From Pseudorhodoplanes sp. (lineage in GTDB: Bacteria; Pseudomonadota; Alphaproteobacteria; Rhizobiales; Xanthobacteraceae): a DNA stretch of 64,000 nt. This document shows positions 29,087 to 40,676 of this stretch, piece after piece; position 1 is the stretch's first letter, and the number at the start of each line of letters is the position of its first letter. The translations under genes and the position numbers were made by a program. Location of the stretch: assembly GCA_022843165.1 (NCBI GenBank), contig JALHOD010000003.1:186001-250000 (forward strand), given 5' to 3'. Below the pieces are notes generated by a model that was given only the letters and a program-made list of their open reading frames with translations, searched no databases and was not told the origin of the DNA.

Positions 29087-30919
29087 TCACAGCGGCAATT
29101 CGGGTTCGTCACGCGGCAATTTGCGCGCGGCCGGTTCGCCGCGGCGCTGAGGCTGCTGCCCCGTGGATGTATGTGCGAAGGTCCAGTGCACGCGCGGCAC
29201 CCGGCGGGCCTGCCCGAAGATCACGATCTGCACCGTGCGGCGCGGCCCGTCGAGTCCGGCCAGGAACACGCTCTCCTCCAGTTCGACCTGGTCGGCATGG
29301 GCGTCGAATGTCCAGACTTCGCGATTGGGCAGGACCAGCATCACGCCATGGCCGTCGGTCAGGCGATTGGCTTTCACGGTCGGATGCAGGTGAAAGCGCA
29401 CCGCGAATTCGTCCGGTGTGCCGGGCCGCAATCCGTCACCATGCACCGGCATGAACACATCCTCGCCGTCGAGGCGCAGACCGTTGGCCGCCAGCATGAG
29501 GGAGCGCTGGTGGATGATGCCGAAGTCGTCGGCGTAGCCGTCATGCGAGGTGCGCAGCACCAGCGAGTCGCCATGGTCTTCGCGCGCCACGTTGACGCGG
29601 TGCGGGCCGTCCAGGACCGGAACGCCGACCAGGTTCTTGAACGCGCCACCTTCGAGGAAGGTGCAGGACGATGTGTCGTTGAAAGTGACGGTCGAATGCG
29701 CGGCGGTGGCGCGCGCGACCTGGCGCCAGCTTTCGCGGTTGTTGGCGGGCACGCCGCAATTCACCACGATGCGGTGATCGTTGGCGGAGAATTCGAACGC
29801 CAGGCATCCGGCATGCGCTTCCTGGCTCACCGCCAGCGGCGGCGGGGTTCCGGTATCGGCAATCACCAGCATGGTCTTGGCTTGCAGGCGCTGATAGCCG
29901 GAATGCGGCGCATTCGCCACCGGCGTGCCGCGCGCGTCGTCATAGGCCAGAATGGTGGCGAGCTGATCGGCGGCCGTCGGTCCCATGCCGTTGAACAAAG
30001 CGAAATTGCCGTCGCCGTGCCGGAAGAAACGCAGCATCGGCATCATGCGGTCGATCGCGTTGAGCAGCGCCGCCGGCGGCGCGACATTGCGGGCGGAAAA
30101 GGCCTGCCGCAGCGGCAGCAGATCGAGCAGCAATTCGATCAGCACGCCCGGATTGCGGCTGACATGTCCGCCGTCGGGGAGGATCTGCCATTCCAGTTCG
30201 TCTTCCAGACGCTTGGTGGCGCTGCGCAGATGGCGGGTCTGGCCGGCCATGCACAACGTCGCGTACATGAGCGCGATGGCGGCCTGCAGCCTTGGCGCGC
30301 CGTCGCGCGCTTCGGCAAAATTATGCCGAAGGGTGCGGACCTGCCGGGTCAGGCTGCGCAGAAAGCGGCGATAGAAGTGAACGTCGGCGTCCTGCAGGGC
30401 CAGCGGCGCCTGGCTGATCCAGGACATGATTCGGCGCGCCAGAATGTCGGGGCGCCAGCCCAGGGGATGCCAGGAGCCCTGCAGGGAAATCCATTCGTCC
30501 ATCAGCGCGCGGGCATTGGCGCGGGTGATGGCCGATTCGGCGGCCCGCAGATGACGCAGCCAGCCGAAGCCCAGCAGCAGGGTGGCCCATTCGTCGGAAG
30601 GCGGGGTCATCTCGAAGGGCGAGCGGCCGTCGCAGATCACGACCTTGCCGGCAAAGGCGAATCGTCCGGCATAGATCTCGCTGGCGCGGGTCGGATCGGC
30701 GGTGCGCAAATCCTGCGGCGAAATCACCAGCCGGTCGGTCTTGGCCGGGAAAAACCGCCAGCGCAGAAGGGGATGTGCGTTCAGCCGGCCGCTGGCATGG
30801 CGAAGCCCGCGACGCACCAGCAGCATGGATAGCTTGGTACGTTCCGCGACAGACACGGACATTTCCGGCTTGGCCTCTTCGCTGCGACGGGCCCCATGTC
30901 CCGCTCCCGAAGCGATCAT
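29087..30919 (-). CDS. Heparinase II/III family protein
   Basis: 610-residue protein with an N-terminal alpha/alpha toroid (residues ~60-320) and a C-terminal beta-sandwich, the architecture of heparinase II/III polysaccharide lyases. Visible family elements are [38 protein letters not shown] and [17 protein letters not shown], plus [13 protein letters not shown]. No signal peptide is seen, so a secreted lyase role is doubtful; the chromosomal copy between purH and rsmB is conserved in this order of bacteria and its substrate is unknown. An internal ATG at 30862 ([10 protein letters not shown]) is a possible start. Confidence 0.85.
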   Translation of the reverse strand: MIASGAGHGARRSEEAKPEMSVSVAERTKLSMLLVRRGLRHASGRLNAHPLLRWRFFPAKTDRLVISPQDLRTADPTRASEIYAGRFAFAGKVVICDGRSPFEMTPPSDEWATLLLGFGWLRHLRAAESAITRANARALMDEWISLQGSWHPLGWRPDILARRIMSWISQAPLALQDADVHFYRRFLRSLTRQVRTLRHNFAEARDGAPRLQAAIALMYATLCMAGQTRHLRSATKRLEDELEWQILPDGGHVSRNPGVLIELLLDLLPLRQAFSARNVAPPAALLNAIDRMMPMLRFFRHGDGNFALFNGMGPTAADQLATILAYDDARGTPVANAPHSGYQRLQAKTMLVIADTGTPPPLAVSQEAHAGCLAFEFSANDHRIVVNCGVPANNRESWRQVARATAAHSTVTFNDTSSCTFLEGGAFKNLVGVPVLDGPHRVNVAREDHGDSLVLRTSHDGYADDFGIIHQRSLMLAANGLRLDGEDVFMPVHGDGLRPGTPDEFAVRFHLHPTVKANRLTDGHGVMLVLPNREVWTFDAHADQVELEESVFLAGLDGPRRTVQIVIFGQARRVPRVHWTFAHTSTGQQPQRRGEPAARKLPRDEPELPL

Positions 30920-30982
30920 ATAGCGAAGCGCCGGGAGGCGGCCAACCAGAACGCTTCACACTTGGTCAGATCGGCCAATGGC

Positions 30983-32323
30983 CTAGCGCCGCTCAAGCCG
31001 GGCGGCAAAGAAGCCATCGAGACCGCCCAGCCGCGTATCCGGACTCGGCCAATGGCAGGGCAGAGTGCGCAGATCGCCATCCGCGGTCAGGAATTCGCTC
31101 TGGCCAAAGACATCGGCCGCCACGATCGGCTTCCGGCCGACCGCGGATGTCCGCGCCAGAAAAGACCCGATCGCGGCTTCGCCTTCCTCCGGTTCCAGCG
31201 AGCAGGTGCAATAGACAATGAGGCCGCCCGGCTTGGTGATTCGGACCGCATTATCGAGCAGCCTTTGCTGCAGGGCTGCGAGCTTCACGATATCCGCCTG
31301 CCGCTTCTGCCAGGGAATATCGGGATGGCGGCGGACGGTGCCGGTCGAGGAACAGGGCGCGTCGAGCAGCACGGCATCGAACGGTCCCGCCTCCCAGACC
31401 GCCGCATCGGCCACGACCGTTTCCACCGGAAGATGCAGCCGGCCGAAATTCTCCTGCAGCCGCGCAAGCCTGACCTTGGAGCGGTCGACCGCGATGACGC
31501 TGGCGCCGGCCTGCGCAAGCTGCGCGGTTTTTCCGCCCGGCGCCGCGCACAGATCGGCGACGGTCTTGCCGCGCACATCGCCCAGCAGATGCGCCGGCAA
31601 GGCTGCGGCGGCGTCCTGCACCCACCATTCGCCCTCGTCATAGCCGGGCAAGGAGGGGACCGGCACCTGTGCGATCAGACGCACGCTGCCGTTCGGCAGC
31701 ACCTGTCCGTTCAGGCGTTCCGCCCATGCCGCGGGATCGCTTTTCACGCTGAGATCGAGCGCGGCTTCATGGCTGTTGGCGATCACGATGCTGCGCGCGG
31801 TCTCGCTGCCGTAAGCCTTGATCCAGCGTTGCAGCAGCCAGCCCGGTGTATCGAGCGAAGGCGCGTCGAGTTTGGCGAGCGCGGCTTTGCCCTCGCGCAC
31901 CATGCGCCGCAGCACCGCGTTCACCAGGCCGGCATAATGCGCCTGATGGCGGGTGGCCTGTGTCAGCCGCACCGACAGATCGACGGCGGCATGGTCCGGC
32001 ACGTCGAGAAACAGGATCTGCGCCGCGCCGACCAGCAGGATCGGCTCCACCAGCGGCGCGTCCGCCGGCATTCCCTTGGCGAGAAAGCGCGCCAGCAGAT
32101 AGCGCAGGCTGCCGAGCCGCCGCAGCGTGGTCGCGATGATGTTGCGCGCGAGCGCGCGGTCGCGCTCGTCCAGCGCCGCCAGGCCGGCATGGGCGGCCTT
32201 GCCGGAGAGGAGATCGTCGAGCGGCTGACGGTGCCTGAGGACGGAATCGAGGATTTCGACCGCGCTCCGGCGTGTCGCCAGTCCGGGGGCGTCGGCGTCT
32301 GAAGGTGCTTGCGGGTGTGCCAT
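30983..32323 (-). CDS. rsmB: RsmB/NOL1/NOP2/Sun family RNA m5C methyltransferase
   Basis: 446-residue enzyme with an N-terminal NusB-like RNA-binding domain (~15-150) and a Rossmann methyltransferase. AdoMet contacts include DLCAAPGGKTAQL and AVDRSKVRLARL. The two catalytic cysteines are in LLDAPCSSTGTVRRHPD and VYCTCSLEPEEGE. Expected activity is C967 methylation in 16S rRNA. ATG at 32323 is used because AAGG is 5 bases upstream; an ATG four codons earlier exists. It lies between htpX and the heparinase-family gene on the same strand. Confidence 0.93.
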   Translation of the reverse strand: MAHPQAPSDADAPGLATRRSAVEILDSVLRHRQPLDDLLSGKAAHAGLAALDERDRALARNIIATTLRRLGSLRYLLARFLAKGMPADAPLVEPILLVGAAQILFLDVPDHAAVDLSVRLTQATRHQAHYAGLVNAVLRRMVREGKAALAKLDAPSLDTPGWLLQRWIKAYGSETARSIVIANSHEAALDLSVKSDPAAWAERLNGQVLPNGSVRLIAQVPVPSLPGYDEGEWWVQDAAAALPAHLLGDVRGKTVADLCAAPGGKTAQLAQAGASVIAVDRSKVRLARLQENFGRLHLPVETVVADAAVWEAGPFDAVLLDAPCSSTGTVRRHPDIPWQKRQADIVKLAALQQRLLDNAVRITKPGGLIVYCTCSLEPEEGEAAIGSFLARTSAVGRKPIVAADVFGQSEFLTADGDLRTLPCHWPSPDTRLGGLDGFFAARLERR

Positions 32324-32395
32324 CGGCCTTCCCATGGCACGAAGAAACGGCGGATGCGAGGGCGCACCCGCCGTCCATTCGGCGAATTTACGAAA

Positions 32396-33361
32396 TCAGC
32401 CCCAGGGACCGGAGCGCGTTGACCCGCCGCGCCGCCCGCTCGCCCAGGGGCCGGACGCCGGTACGCTGGCCGCGCTTGCGCCCGAACGGAAATCTCCGCC
32501 GGAACGGCTGCTCTGGCCCATTTCGCGCGCCAGCTCCTGCAAGGCGGCAATGCGGTTCTCGGTCGCCGGATGGGTCGAGAACAGATTGTCCATGCGCTGG
32601 CCCGACAGCGGATTGATGATGAACATGTGCGCCGTTGCCGGATTGCGCTCCGCGTCTTCGTTCGGGATCACATGCGCGGCGTTCGAGATCTTGACCAGCG
32701 CGGAAGCCAGCCAGTCCGGATTGCCGACGATGCGTCCGCCAAGATTGTCGGCGGAATATTCCCGCGTGCGGCTGATCGCCATCTGCACGATCATGGCGGC
32801 GATCGGCGCGAGAATGACCATGGCGAGCGTGCCGATCATGCCCATGCCGTTATTGTTCTCGCGATTGCCGCCGAAGAACATGCCGAACTGCGCCAGCATG
32901 GAAATCGCGCCCGCGATGGTGGCGGTGATGGTCATGATCAGGGTGTCGTGATTCTTGATATGCGCGAGTTCGTGCGCGATCACGCCCGCCACTTCCTCGC
33001 GCGACAGCCGCTGCAGCAAGCCGGTGGTGACCGCGACCGCGGCATGTTCCGGATTGCGGCCGGTGGCAAAGGCGTTCGGCTGCGGATTGTCCATCAGATA
33101 GACGCGCGGCATCGGCAGTTGCGCACGGCCCGCAAGCTCGCGGACCATGGAATGGATGTCCGGCGCGGTGCGCTCGTCGACTTCCTGCGCGCCGTTCATG
33201 GACAAGACCATCTTGTCCGAATTCCAGTAGGCGAAAATGTTCATGCCGCCCGCGACCAGCAATGCGAGCAGGGCGCCGCTCTGGCCGCCGATCAGATAGC
33301 CCACGCCCATGAACAGGGCGGTGAGCCCCGCCAGCAGCATCGCCGTCCGAAAATAATTCAT
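32396..33361 (-). CDS. htpX: Zinc metalloprotease HtpX
   Basis: 321-residue M48B inner-membrane protease that degrades misfolded membrane proteins. Two N-terminal membrane helices (~5-45), the zinc site HELAH (His130, Glu131, His134) followed by IKNHD, two more membrane helices, then the third zinc ligand in REYSADN. The C-terminal tail is Ser/Gly/Arg-rich ([12 protein letters not shown] and on), longer than in E. coli (293 aa). A sigma-32-type promoter lies about 50 bases upstream, matching the heat-shock control known for htpX. Confidence 0.96.
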   Translation of the reverse strand: MNYFRTAMLLAGLTALFMGVGYLIGGQSGALLALLVAGGMNIFAYWNSDKMVLSMNGAQEVDERTAPDIHSMVRELAGRAQLPMPRVYLMDNPQPNAFATGRNPEHAAVAVTTGLLQRLSREEVAGVIAHELAHIKNHDTLIMTITATIAGAISMLAQFGMFFGGNRENNNGMGMIGTLAMVILAPIAAMIVQMAISRTREYSADNLGGRIVGNPDWLASALVKISNAAHVIPNEDAERNPATAHMFIINPLSGQRMDNLFSTHPATENRIAALQELAREMGQSSRSGGDFRSGASAASVPASGPWASGRRGGSTRSGPWG

Positions 33362-33415
33362 TCTTTCTCTCCTCCGGCCGCACCGCGCAGAGGCGCGTGT
33401 CGGTCAGGCTGCAAA

Positions 33416-33444
33416 GGATGGGGACGGCCGGCCCGGCATTCAAG
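33416..33444 (-). promoter_or_regulatory. Candidate sigma-32 heat-shock promoter of htpX
   Basis: On the minus strand, CTTGAA (33444-33439) and CCCCATCC (33423-33416) are separated by 15 bases, a close match to the heat-shock consensus CTTGAAA-N11/16-CCCCATNT. The -10 box ends 55 bases ahead of the htpX start codon, and a strong GGAGGAG Shine-Dalgarno lies between. Confidence 0.6.
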
Positions 33445-33545
33445 ATTGTCCGGCCAGCGGCGCGCGGTCGCGGCCCTGTGCCGCGCCCGGAATGGCATTA
33501 ATTGTTTGTAACATATGTAGTTTCTGTGTCTGGGCCGCGCCGGGC

Positions 33546-34058
33546 TCAGCGCGTCACGATCACCGGCGTGCCGTAGCCGACGCGGTCGAACAGGTCGAGG
33601 ATGTCGCGGTTGTGCATGCGGATGCAGCCATAGGACACGAAACCGCCGATCGATCCCGGCGCGTTGGTGCCGTGGATGGCATATTGATCGCCGCCCGACA
33701 GCGTCAGCGCGGCCACGCCCATGGGATTGCCGGGCGTGCCGCCCGGGATCACCGCCGGCAGGCTTGGCCGGTCGCGGCGGACTTCCGGCGGCGGCGACCA
33801 GGCGGGATTGCGATACTTGCCGTTGATGTATTTGGTGCCGGTCCAGGTCTTGCCGGCGCGGCCGACGCCGACGGTGTAGGCCACCGCCCGGCCGCCCGGC
33901 ATGACGTAATAGAGCCGGCGCTGATTGGTCTTGATCACAATGGTGCCCGGCGAGACGTCGGTATCGAACCTGATGCTCTCGCGCGCAAAAGCGGTGCCGG
34001 TCTGTGCGGCGAGGACAAGGACGCCGAGCGACGCCAAAAGGCAGTGTGCAGTCCGCAT
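33546..34058 (-). CDS. Exported L,D-transpeptidase (ErfK/YbiS/YcfS type)
   Basis: 170-residue periplasmic peptidoglycan transpeptidase. The signal peptide is MRTAHCLLASLGVLVLAAQTGTAFA, then a YkuD domain with IVIKTNQRRLYYVM, the catalytic His129 in IHGTN and the nucleophile Cys145 in SYGCIRMHN. It carries GTPGNPMG, as in close ErfK relatives. No LysM or other cell-wall-binding domain. A 12-base perfect palindrome lies 27 bases upstream of its start. It sits on its own between htpX and acs on the same strand. Confidence 0.93.
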   Translation of the reverse strand: MRTAHCLLASLGVLVLAAQTGTAFARESIRFDTDVSPGTIVIKTNQRRLYYVMPGGRAVAYTVGVGRAGKTWTGTKYINGKYRNPAWSPPPEVRRDRPSLPAVIPGGTPGNPMGVAALTLSGGDQYAIHGTNAPGSIGGFVSYGCIRMHNRDILDLFDRVGYGTPVIVTR

Positions 34059-34084
34059 GAAGCAACCCCAGCCAATTCAGCCCT

Positions 34085-34096
34085 GTTCAGCTGAAC
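34085..34096. promoter_or_regulatory. 12-base perfect palindrome upstream of the L,D-transpeptidase gene
   Basis: GTTCAGCTGAAC, centred 32 bases upstream of the start codon of the exported L,D-transpeptidase. Its position would suit an operator overlapping the transcription start. It does not match the GTTC-N7-GTTC LexA box of alphaproteobacteria. Confidence 0.3.
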
Positions 34097-34165
34097 CTAG
34101 CGCATCCGCCGGTCCGGGGAAAAGCATCGCCTGAGAGTAATGTAAACAGTGTTGAAAAATGGCAA

Positions 34166-34188
34166 CGCGGCCGGCTGGGCCGGCCGCG
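34166..34188 (-). terminator. Intrinsic terminator after acs
   Basis: CGCGGCCGGC at 34166-34175 pairs with 34179-34188 over a three-base loop. On the minus strand a run of five T follows after six bases (GTTGCCATTTTT), so the T-run is displaced. It lies 30 bases past the acs stop. Confidence 0.6.
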
Positions 34189-34197
34189 CGCGATTTG

Positions 34198-34211
34198 CTC
34201 TCTCTCTCTCT
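34198..34211. repeat. (CT)7 dinucleotide tract
   Basis: Seven perfect CT units between the acs stop and its terminator. It lies outside coding sequence, so length changes would not shift a reading frame. Confidence 0.8.
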
Positions 34212-34217
34212 GGAACC

Positions 34218-36161
<1,944 letters not shown>

Positions 36162-36271
36162 CTCAGTCACCCTCCCCACGCAACGCCACAGGATCGCTTG
36201 CCGAGCCTGCCATGTTCTTGATTTGCCGCAATTATGCGGAGCGCCCGGCCGAACGGCAAGACGGCAGACCG

Positions 36272-36287
36272 TGCCACTTTGGTGGCA
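36272..36287. promoter_or_regulatory. Inverted repeat upstream of acs
   Basis: TGCCAC-tttg-GTGGCA, a perfect six-base inverted repeat, 111 bases ahead of the acs start codon. It could be an operator for acetate or carbon control. The TGGCAC here is not followed by a correctly spaced -12 box, so it is not a sigma-54 promoter. Confidence 0.3.
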
Positions 36288-36353
36288 TTGCGCCGCGGAA
36301 GAGGAGCTTCGGATGCCGGCTTTGCCGGTCTTTCAGGCCTGCTCCGGCCAGTT

Positions 36354-36770
36354 TCACTTTATTCCGCCCATCCTGCAGATCGTCTTCCATTCGGCATCCG
36401 TCACCGGCTGCACCGACAGCCGCGAATATTTCAGCAGCGCCATGTCCTTCAGCCTGGGCTCCGCCTTGATGGCGGCCAGTGTGACCGGCTGCGGAACCGG
36501 CTCGACCGCTTTCACGTCGACCACGACAAATTTTTGGGTGTCGTCGGTCGGGTCGGGATAATGCTCGCGGATGACCTCCACAATGCCGACAATCTCCTTG
36601 CCGATATTGGAGTGATAGAAGAAGGCGCGGTCGCCTTTCTTCATCTTCATCAGGTTCTGTTTGGCGGTGTGGTTGCGCACGCCGCTCCACATCTCGCCTT
36701 TTGTGCCCCTCTTCACCTGCTGGTCCCACGACCAAGCGTCGGGCTCGCTTTTTACAAGCCAGTAGGCCAT
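36354..36770 (-). CDS. EVE domain-containing protein
   Basis: 138-residue single EVE domain, a PUA-like fold that reads modified bases in DNA or RNA. The N-terminal MAYWLVKSEPDAWSW, then GVRNHTAKQNLMKMKKGDRAFFYHS and the IVGIVEVIREHYPDP block, are the family hallmarks. Its start codon abuts the gpsA stop, so it is probably co-transcribed with tsaD and gpsA. No adjacent nuclease or methyltransferase suggests a defence role; in this order it is a core housekeeping neighbour. Confidence 0.93.
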   Translation of the reverse strand: MAYWLVKSEPDAWSWDQQVKRGTKGEMWSGVRNHTAKQNLMKMKKGDRAFFYHSNIGKEIVGIVEVIREHYPDPTDDTQKFVVVDVKAVEPVPQPVTLAAIKAEPRLKDMALLKYSRLSVQPVTDAEWKTICRMGGIK

Positions 36771-37760
36771 TCAGATCTCCGCGCCAATCGGCCGCGCCAG
36801 CAGCCCGTCGATGGCCTTGTCGACGCTTGTGCTGCCGTCGAGCACGCTGGCGACCGCGTCGGCGATCGGCATTTCGATCTTGTGCGCGCGCGCCATGTCG
36901 GTCAGCACCGACGCGGTATAGGCGCCCTCCGCGAGTTTTGATGCGCCCAACGCTTCCAGCGGAGACTTTCCGCGGCCGAGCGCGATGCCGAGCGAGAAGT
37001 TGCGCGATTGCCGGCTTGAACAGGTCAGGATCAGATCGCCGAGGCCCGACAGGCCGGTCAGCGTTTCCGGCCTTGCGCCGCAGGCCTTTCCGAAGCGCAA
37101 CAATTCCGCAAAGCCGCGCGTGATCAACGCCGCCGCCGCGCTGTCGCCCAATCCGCGGCCCGCGACGATTCCGGCCGCGATGGCGAATACATTTTTGGCC
37201 GCGCCGCCGATTTCGACGCCGCGCAGGTCGGTCGAATGATAGGGCCGGAAGGTCGCCGTGCCGATCGCCTGCGACAGGGCATGGGCGATGCCTTCATCCT
37301 TCGCCGCCAGGGTGACGGCTGTCGGCAGACCGCGAGCGACGTCCGCCGCGAAGCTCGGACCGGACAGGATCGCAGGTACGGCCAGCGGCGCACATTCGGC
37401 GATCACTTCGGTCATGAACTTGCGGGTGCCGCGCTCGATGCCCTTGGCGCAGGTGATGAGCGGCGTGCCCGCGCTGATCAGCGCGCTCGCCGCGGTCACA
37501 ACCTCGCGCGAGGCCTGCGCCGGGACGACAACGAGGATCGCGTCCGCCTTCGCCGCCTGCGCGAGCGATGTCGTGACGGTGACGTCCGGATCGATCCTCA
37601 CGCCGGGCAGCATCGGCGACATCCCTGTCGTCGTAATGGTGTCGGCTTCCGTCTTGTCGATCGTCCAGAGCGTGACCTTGCGGCCGGCATGCGCGGCCGC
37701 GTTGGCGAGCGCGCTTCCCCAGGCTCCGGCGCCGAGCACGGCGATATGATCGAACGGCAT
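36771..37760 (-). CDS. gpsA: Glycerol-3-phosphate dehydrogenase [NAD(P)+]
   Basis: 329-residue cytoplasmic enzyme making sn-glycerol-3-phosphate for phospholipid synthesis. It has the dinucleotide motif [25 protein letters not shown] and the catalytic-lysine region, [21 protein letters not shown], and the C-terminal [20 protein letters not shown]. Full length. It lies 21 bases downstream of tsaD and abuts the EVE gene, making a likely tsaD-gpsA-EVE operon. Confidence 0.96.
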   Translation of the reverse strand: MPFDHIAVLGAGAWGSALANAAAHAGRKVTLWTIDKTEADTITTTGMSPMLPGVRIDPDVTVTTSLAQAAKADAILVVVPAQASREVVTAASALISAGTPLITCAKGIERGTRKFMTEVIAECAPLAVPAILSGPSFAADVARGLPTAVTLAAKDEGIAHALSQAIGTATFRPYHSTDLRGVEIGGAAKNVFAIAAGIVAGRGLGDSAAAALITRGFAELLRFGKACGARPETLTGLSGLGDLILTCSSRQSRNFSLGIALGRGKSPLEALGASKLAEGAYTASVLTDMARAHKIEMPIADAVASVLDGSTSVDKAIDGLLARPIGAEI

Positions 37761-37781
37761 GATGCGGCCCCGGCTGGAGGG

Positions 37782-38858
37782 TCAGATACGCGACGCTGGG
37801 TGAGGATCGGTCATCGCGCGCGGACCGGCAACCTCCTCCAGCGGCCAGCGTGCCCGCGGGGCAATGTCGAGACCGTCGGTCAGGCCCGCGGCCAGCCGCT
37901 CCGCTCCGGCCCAGGCGATCATCGCGCCATTGTCCGTGCACAGGGCGGGCGGCGGCACGATCAGCCGGGTCCCGATCTGGAAAGCCAGCTTGTGCAGGGC
38001 CTTGCCGATCGCCTGATTGGCGGCGACGCCGCCGGCGGCGACCAGAGCGGTGGGCGCACCGTAGCGCTCGCGAAACAGCCGCAAGCCGACGCGCAGGCGA
38101 TCGGACACCACGTCGACCACCGCCTGCTGGAACGAGGCGCACAGGTCGCTCACGTCCTGATCGCTCAGGGGGGCGATCTTTTCGGCCTCCAGCCGCAAGG
38201 CGGTTTTCAGCCCGGAGAGGGAGAAATTGGCGTCATGGCGGGCGAACATCGGGCGCGGCAGCGTGAAGCGGGACGCGTCGCCGCGCGTGGCCTCCTGCTC
38301 GACCTGCGGCCCGCCCGGATAGCCGAGACCGAGCAGCTTGGCGGTCTTGTCGAAGGCCTCGCCGATCGCATCATCAAGCGTGTTGCCAAGCAGCACATAA
38401 TCTCCGACACCGCGCACGGCCACGATCTGGGTATGGCCGCCCGAGGCCAGAAACAGGCAATAAGGGAACGGCACGCCGTCGGTCAGGCGCGCGGTCAGGG
38501 CATGGGCTTCGAGATGATTGACGGCGATCAGCGGCTTCTGGTTGACCAGCGCCATGGCCTTCGCGGTGGTCAGCCCGACAATGACGCCGCCGATCAGGCC
38601 GGGTCCGGCGGCCGCGGCGACGCCGTCGATCTGCGGGAAGGTCAGGCCGGCCTCCTGCATCGCTCTTGCGATCAGCAGGTCGAGCACTTCCACATGCGCG
38701 CGGGCGGCGATTTCCGGAACCACGCCACCGAAGGCCGCGTGTTCGTCGTTCTGCGAAAGCACGATGTTGGACAGAATGCGCCCGCGCCCGTCCGCGCCGC
38801 GCTCGACGAGGGCGGCCGCGGTCTCGTCGCAAGTCGTTTCGATTCCGAGTACAACCAT
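37782..38858 (-). CDS. tsaD: tRNA N6-threonylcarbamoyladenosine transferase TsaD
   Basis: 358-residue ASKHA-fold enzyme that, with TsaB, TsaE and the TsaC product, makes t6A37 in tRNAs reading ANN codons. It begins [16 protein letters not shown]; the metal-ligand histidines are in the [10 protein letters not shown] motif. Further blocks are [29 protein letters not shown], and [10 protein letters not shown] with [16 protein letters not shown] at 38858 matches the family; the frame is open 13 codons upstream. It is divergent from hemC with only 50 bases between the start codons. Confidence 0.97.
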   Translation of the reverse strand: MVVLGIETTCDETAAALVERGADGRGRILSNIVLSQNDEHAAFGGVVPEIAARAHVEVLDLLIARAMQEAGLTFPQIDGVAAAAGPGLIGGVIVGLTTAKAMALVNQKPLIAVNHLEAHALTARLTDGVPFPYCLFLASGGHTQIVAVRGVGDYVLLGNTLDDAIGEAFDKTAKLLGLGYPGGPQVEQEATRGDASRFTLPRPMFARHDANFSLSGLKTALRLEAEKIAPLSDQDVSDLCASFQQAVVDVVSDRLRVGLRLFRERYGAPTALVAAGGVAANQAIGKALHKLAFQIGTRLIVPPPALCTDNGAMIAWAGAERLAAGLTDGLDIAPRARWPLEEVAGPRAMTDPHPASRI

Positions 38859-38908
38859 GTCCGCCGGCAAACCTTGCTTGTCAGACCGGCGTAGCATTGC
38901 GAGGTCTT

Positions 38909-39847
38909 ATGGCGCAATCCTCTGCCAGCTTTGTCCTGCGGATCGGCACGCGCGGATCGCCGCTGGCGCTGGCGCAATCGCGGACGGTGCAGGCACGGCT
39001 GGCGGCGGCACATGGGCTGGAGCCGGCGGCAATCGAAATCCGCGTCATACGCACCAGCGGCGACCGCATCCAGGACCGCCCGCTGTCCGAATCCGGTGGC
39101 AAGGGTCTGTTCACCAAGGAGATCGAAGAGGCGCTGCTGGCGGACGAGATCGATCTCGCCGTTCATTCGGCGAAGGACATGCCGACAATCCTGCCGCACG
39201 GCCTGGCACTGGTCTGCTGCCTGGAGCGCGAGGACCCGCGCGATGTGCTGATCAGCCGCAAGGCGACGTCGCTGTCCGGCCTCGCGCAAGCCGCAACGAT
39301 CGGCACCGCCTCGCTGCGGCGGCAGGCGATGGCGAAACGGCTGCGGCCCGATCTGCGAGTCGAGATGTTGCGCGGCAATGTCGAGACGCGCCTGCGCCGC
39401 ATCGACGAAGGGGCGTTCGATGCGACGCTGCTGGCGCTGGCCGGGTTGCGCCGGCTCGGACTCGCGCATGCCGCGACGTGCGTTCTCAGCACGGACGAAT
39501 TCTTGCCGGCGGTCGGACAGGGCGCGATCGTGATCGAGGCGCGCGAGAACGATGCGCGCACGGGCAAATATCTTGCGGCCATCGATCATGCCGCGACATC
39601 GATTGCGCTCGCGGCCGAGCGCGCTTTTCTCGGCGTGCTGGACGGCTCCTGCCGGACGCCGATCGGCGGCCATGCCGTTCTGAACGGATCGCGCATTCAT
39701 TTTCGCGGCCTGATCCTGAAGCCCGACGGCAGCGAAAGTTTCGAGACCGTGCGGGAGGGTGCAGTGAACGACGCCGTCGCCCTCGGTCGGGACGCCGGCG
39801 CCGAACTGAGGCGCCGCGGCGGTCCCGGTTTCTTCACGCAAGGATGA
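38909..39847 (+). CDS. hemC: Porphobilinogen deaminase (hydroxymethylbilane synthase)
   Basis: 312-residue enzyme that polymerises four porphobilinogens into hydroxymethylbilane in heme and tetrapyrrole synthesis. It has LRIGTRGSPLALAQ, GDRIQDRPLSESGGKGLFTKEIE, AVHSAKDMPT (catalytic Asp), GTASLRRQA and LRGNVETRLRR. The dipyrromethane cofactor cysteine is in LDGSCRTPIGGHA. ATG at 38909 with GAGG upstream gives the family start. hemD follows after 4 bases. Confidence 0.97.
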   Translation: MAQSSASFVLRIGTRGSPLALAQSRTVQARLAAAHGLEPAAIEIRVIRTSGDRIQDRPLSESGGKGLFTKEIEEALLADEIDLAVHSAKDMPTILPHGLALVCCLEREDPRDVLISRKATSLSGLAQAATIGTASLRRQAMAKRLRPDLRVEMLRGNVETRLRRIDEGAFDATLLALAGLRRLGLAHAATCVLSTDEFLPAVGQGAIVIEARENDARTGKYLAAIDHAATSIALAAERAFLGVLDGSCRTPIGGHAVLNGSRIHFRGLILKPDGSESFETVREGAVNDAVALGRDAGAELRRRGGPGFFTQG

Positions 39848-39851
39848 AGCG

Positions 39852-40565
39852 GTGCGGATTCTGGTCACGCGTCCACGCGATGAAGCGCAGCGCACCGCAA
39901 ACCGGTTGCGCGATCTCGGCCACGAGGCCTTGATCGCGCCCGTGCTCGATATCGAGGCGTTGTCCGATGCGGCAATCGGATCTGGTCCCTGGGCGGCCGT
40001 GCTGATGACCAGCGGCAACGCCGCGCGTGCGCTCATGACGCATGCGAGTTGCCGCGATCTTGGAAAATTGCCGGTTTTCGCGGTCGGCGGCCGCACCGCG
40101 GAGGCGGCGCGGCTGGCCGGCTTTTCCGAGGTCATTTCGGCGGACGGTGACGGCGACGATCTTGTCCGGCTGGTGACGGCGCGGATCGGGGCGAATCCGC
40201 AACCGCTGCTCTATCTCGCCGGCAGCGACGTCGCGCGCGATCTCGCCGGGGATCTGGCCGCTCGGGGTCTCGAGGTCGAGACTGCGGTCCTTTACCGCGC
40301 GCGCGCCGCCGCAATCCTCCCGCAAAACGTGGCGGCTGCGCTCGAGACCGGCGCGGTTGATGGTGTTCTGCATTATTCCCGCCGCAGCGCTGCGATCTTT
40401 GTCGATTGCGCGAAAACCGGCGGGTTGTTGCGTCATATCAAGGCATTGCCGCATCTCTGCCTGTCCGATCGCGCGGCCGGGCCGCTCAGGGATATAGACG
40501 CCACCGATATTCGTGTGGCGCGGAAGCCTGACGAGGCAGCGTTGCTGGACCTTTTGCTGCGTTGA
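39852..40565 (+). CDS. hemD: Uroporphyrinogen-III synthase
   Basis: 237-residue two-lobed enzyme that cyclises hydroxymethylbilane with inversion of ring D. The family is poorly conserved; supporting features are the N-terminus MRILVTRPRDEAQRTANRL, MTSGNAARAL, AVGGRTAEAARLAGF, YLAGSDVARDLAGDL and GVLHYSRRSAAIF. The start is GTG, 4 bases after the hemC stop, so translation is probably coupled. Confidence 0.92.
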   Translation: MRILVTRPRDEAQRTANRLRDLGHEALIAPVLDIEALSDAAIGSGPWAAVLMTSGNAARALMTHASCRDLGKLPVFAVGGRTAEAARLAGFSEVISADGDGDDLVRLVTARIGANPQPLLYLAGSDVARDLAGDLAARGLEVETAVLYRARAAAILPQNVAAALETGAVDGVLHYSRRSAAIFVDCAKTGGLLRHIKALPHLCLSDRAAGPLRDIDATDIRVARKPDEAALLDLLLR

Positions 40566-40676
40566 AGGGTTGGGCCTCTTCGGGCAGCACAGGGCGCGGT
40601 TGCCGCCGAAATGCTGACGCAGTATCTCGGGTAATGTCCGCGGCCTGATCGTGAATCCAAGCCAGGAGACGGCACC

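Noticed and set aside
36272..36287. Sigma-54 promoter upstream of acs
   Set aside because: TGGCACG is present on the minus strand, but the GC of the -12 element would be two bases too close.
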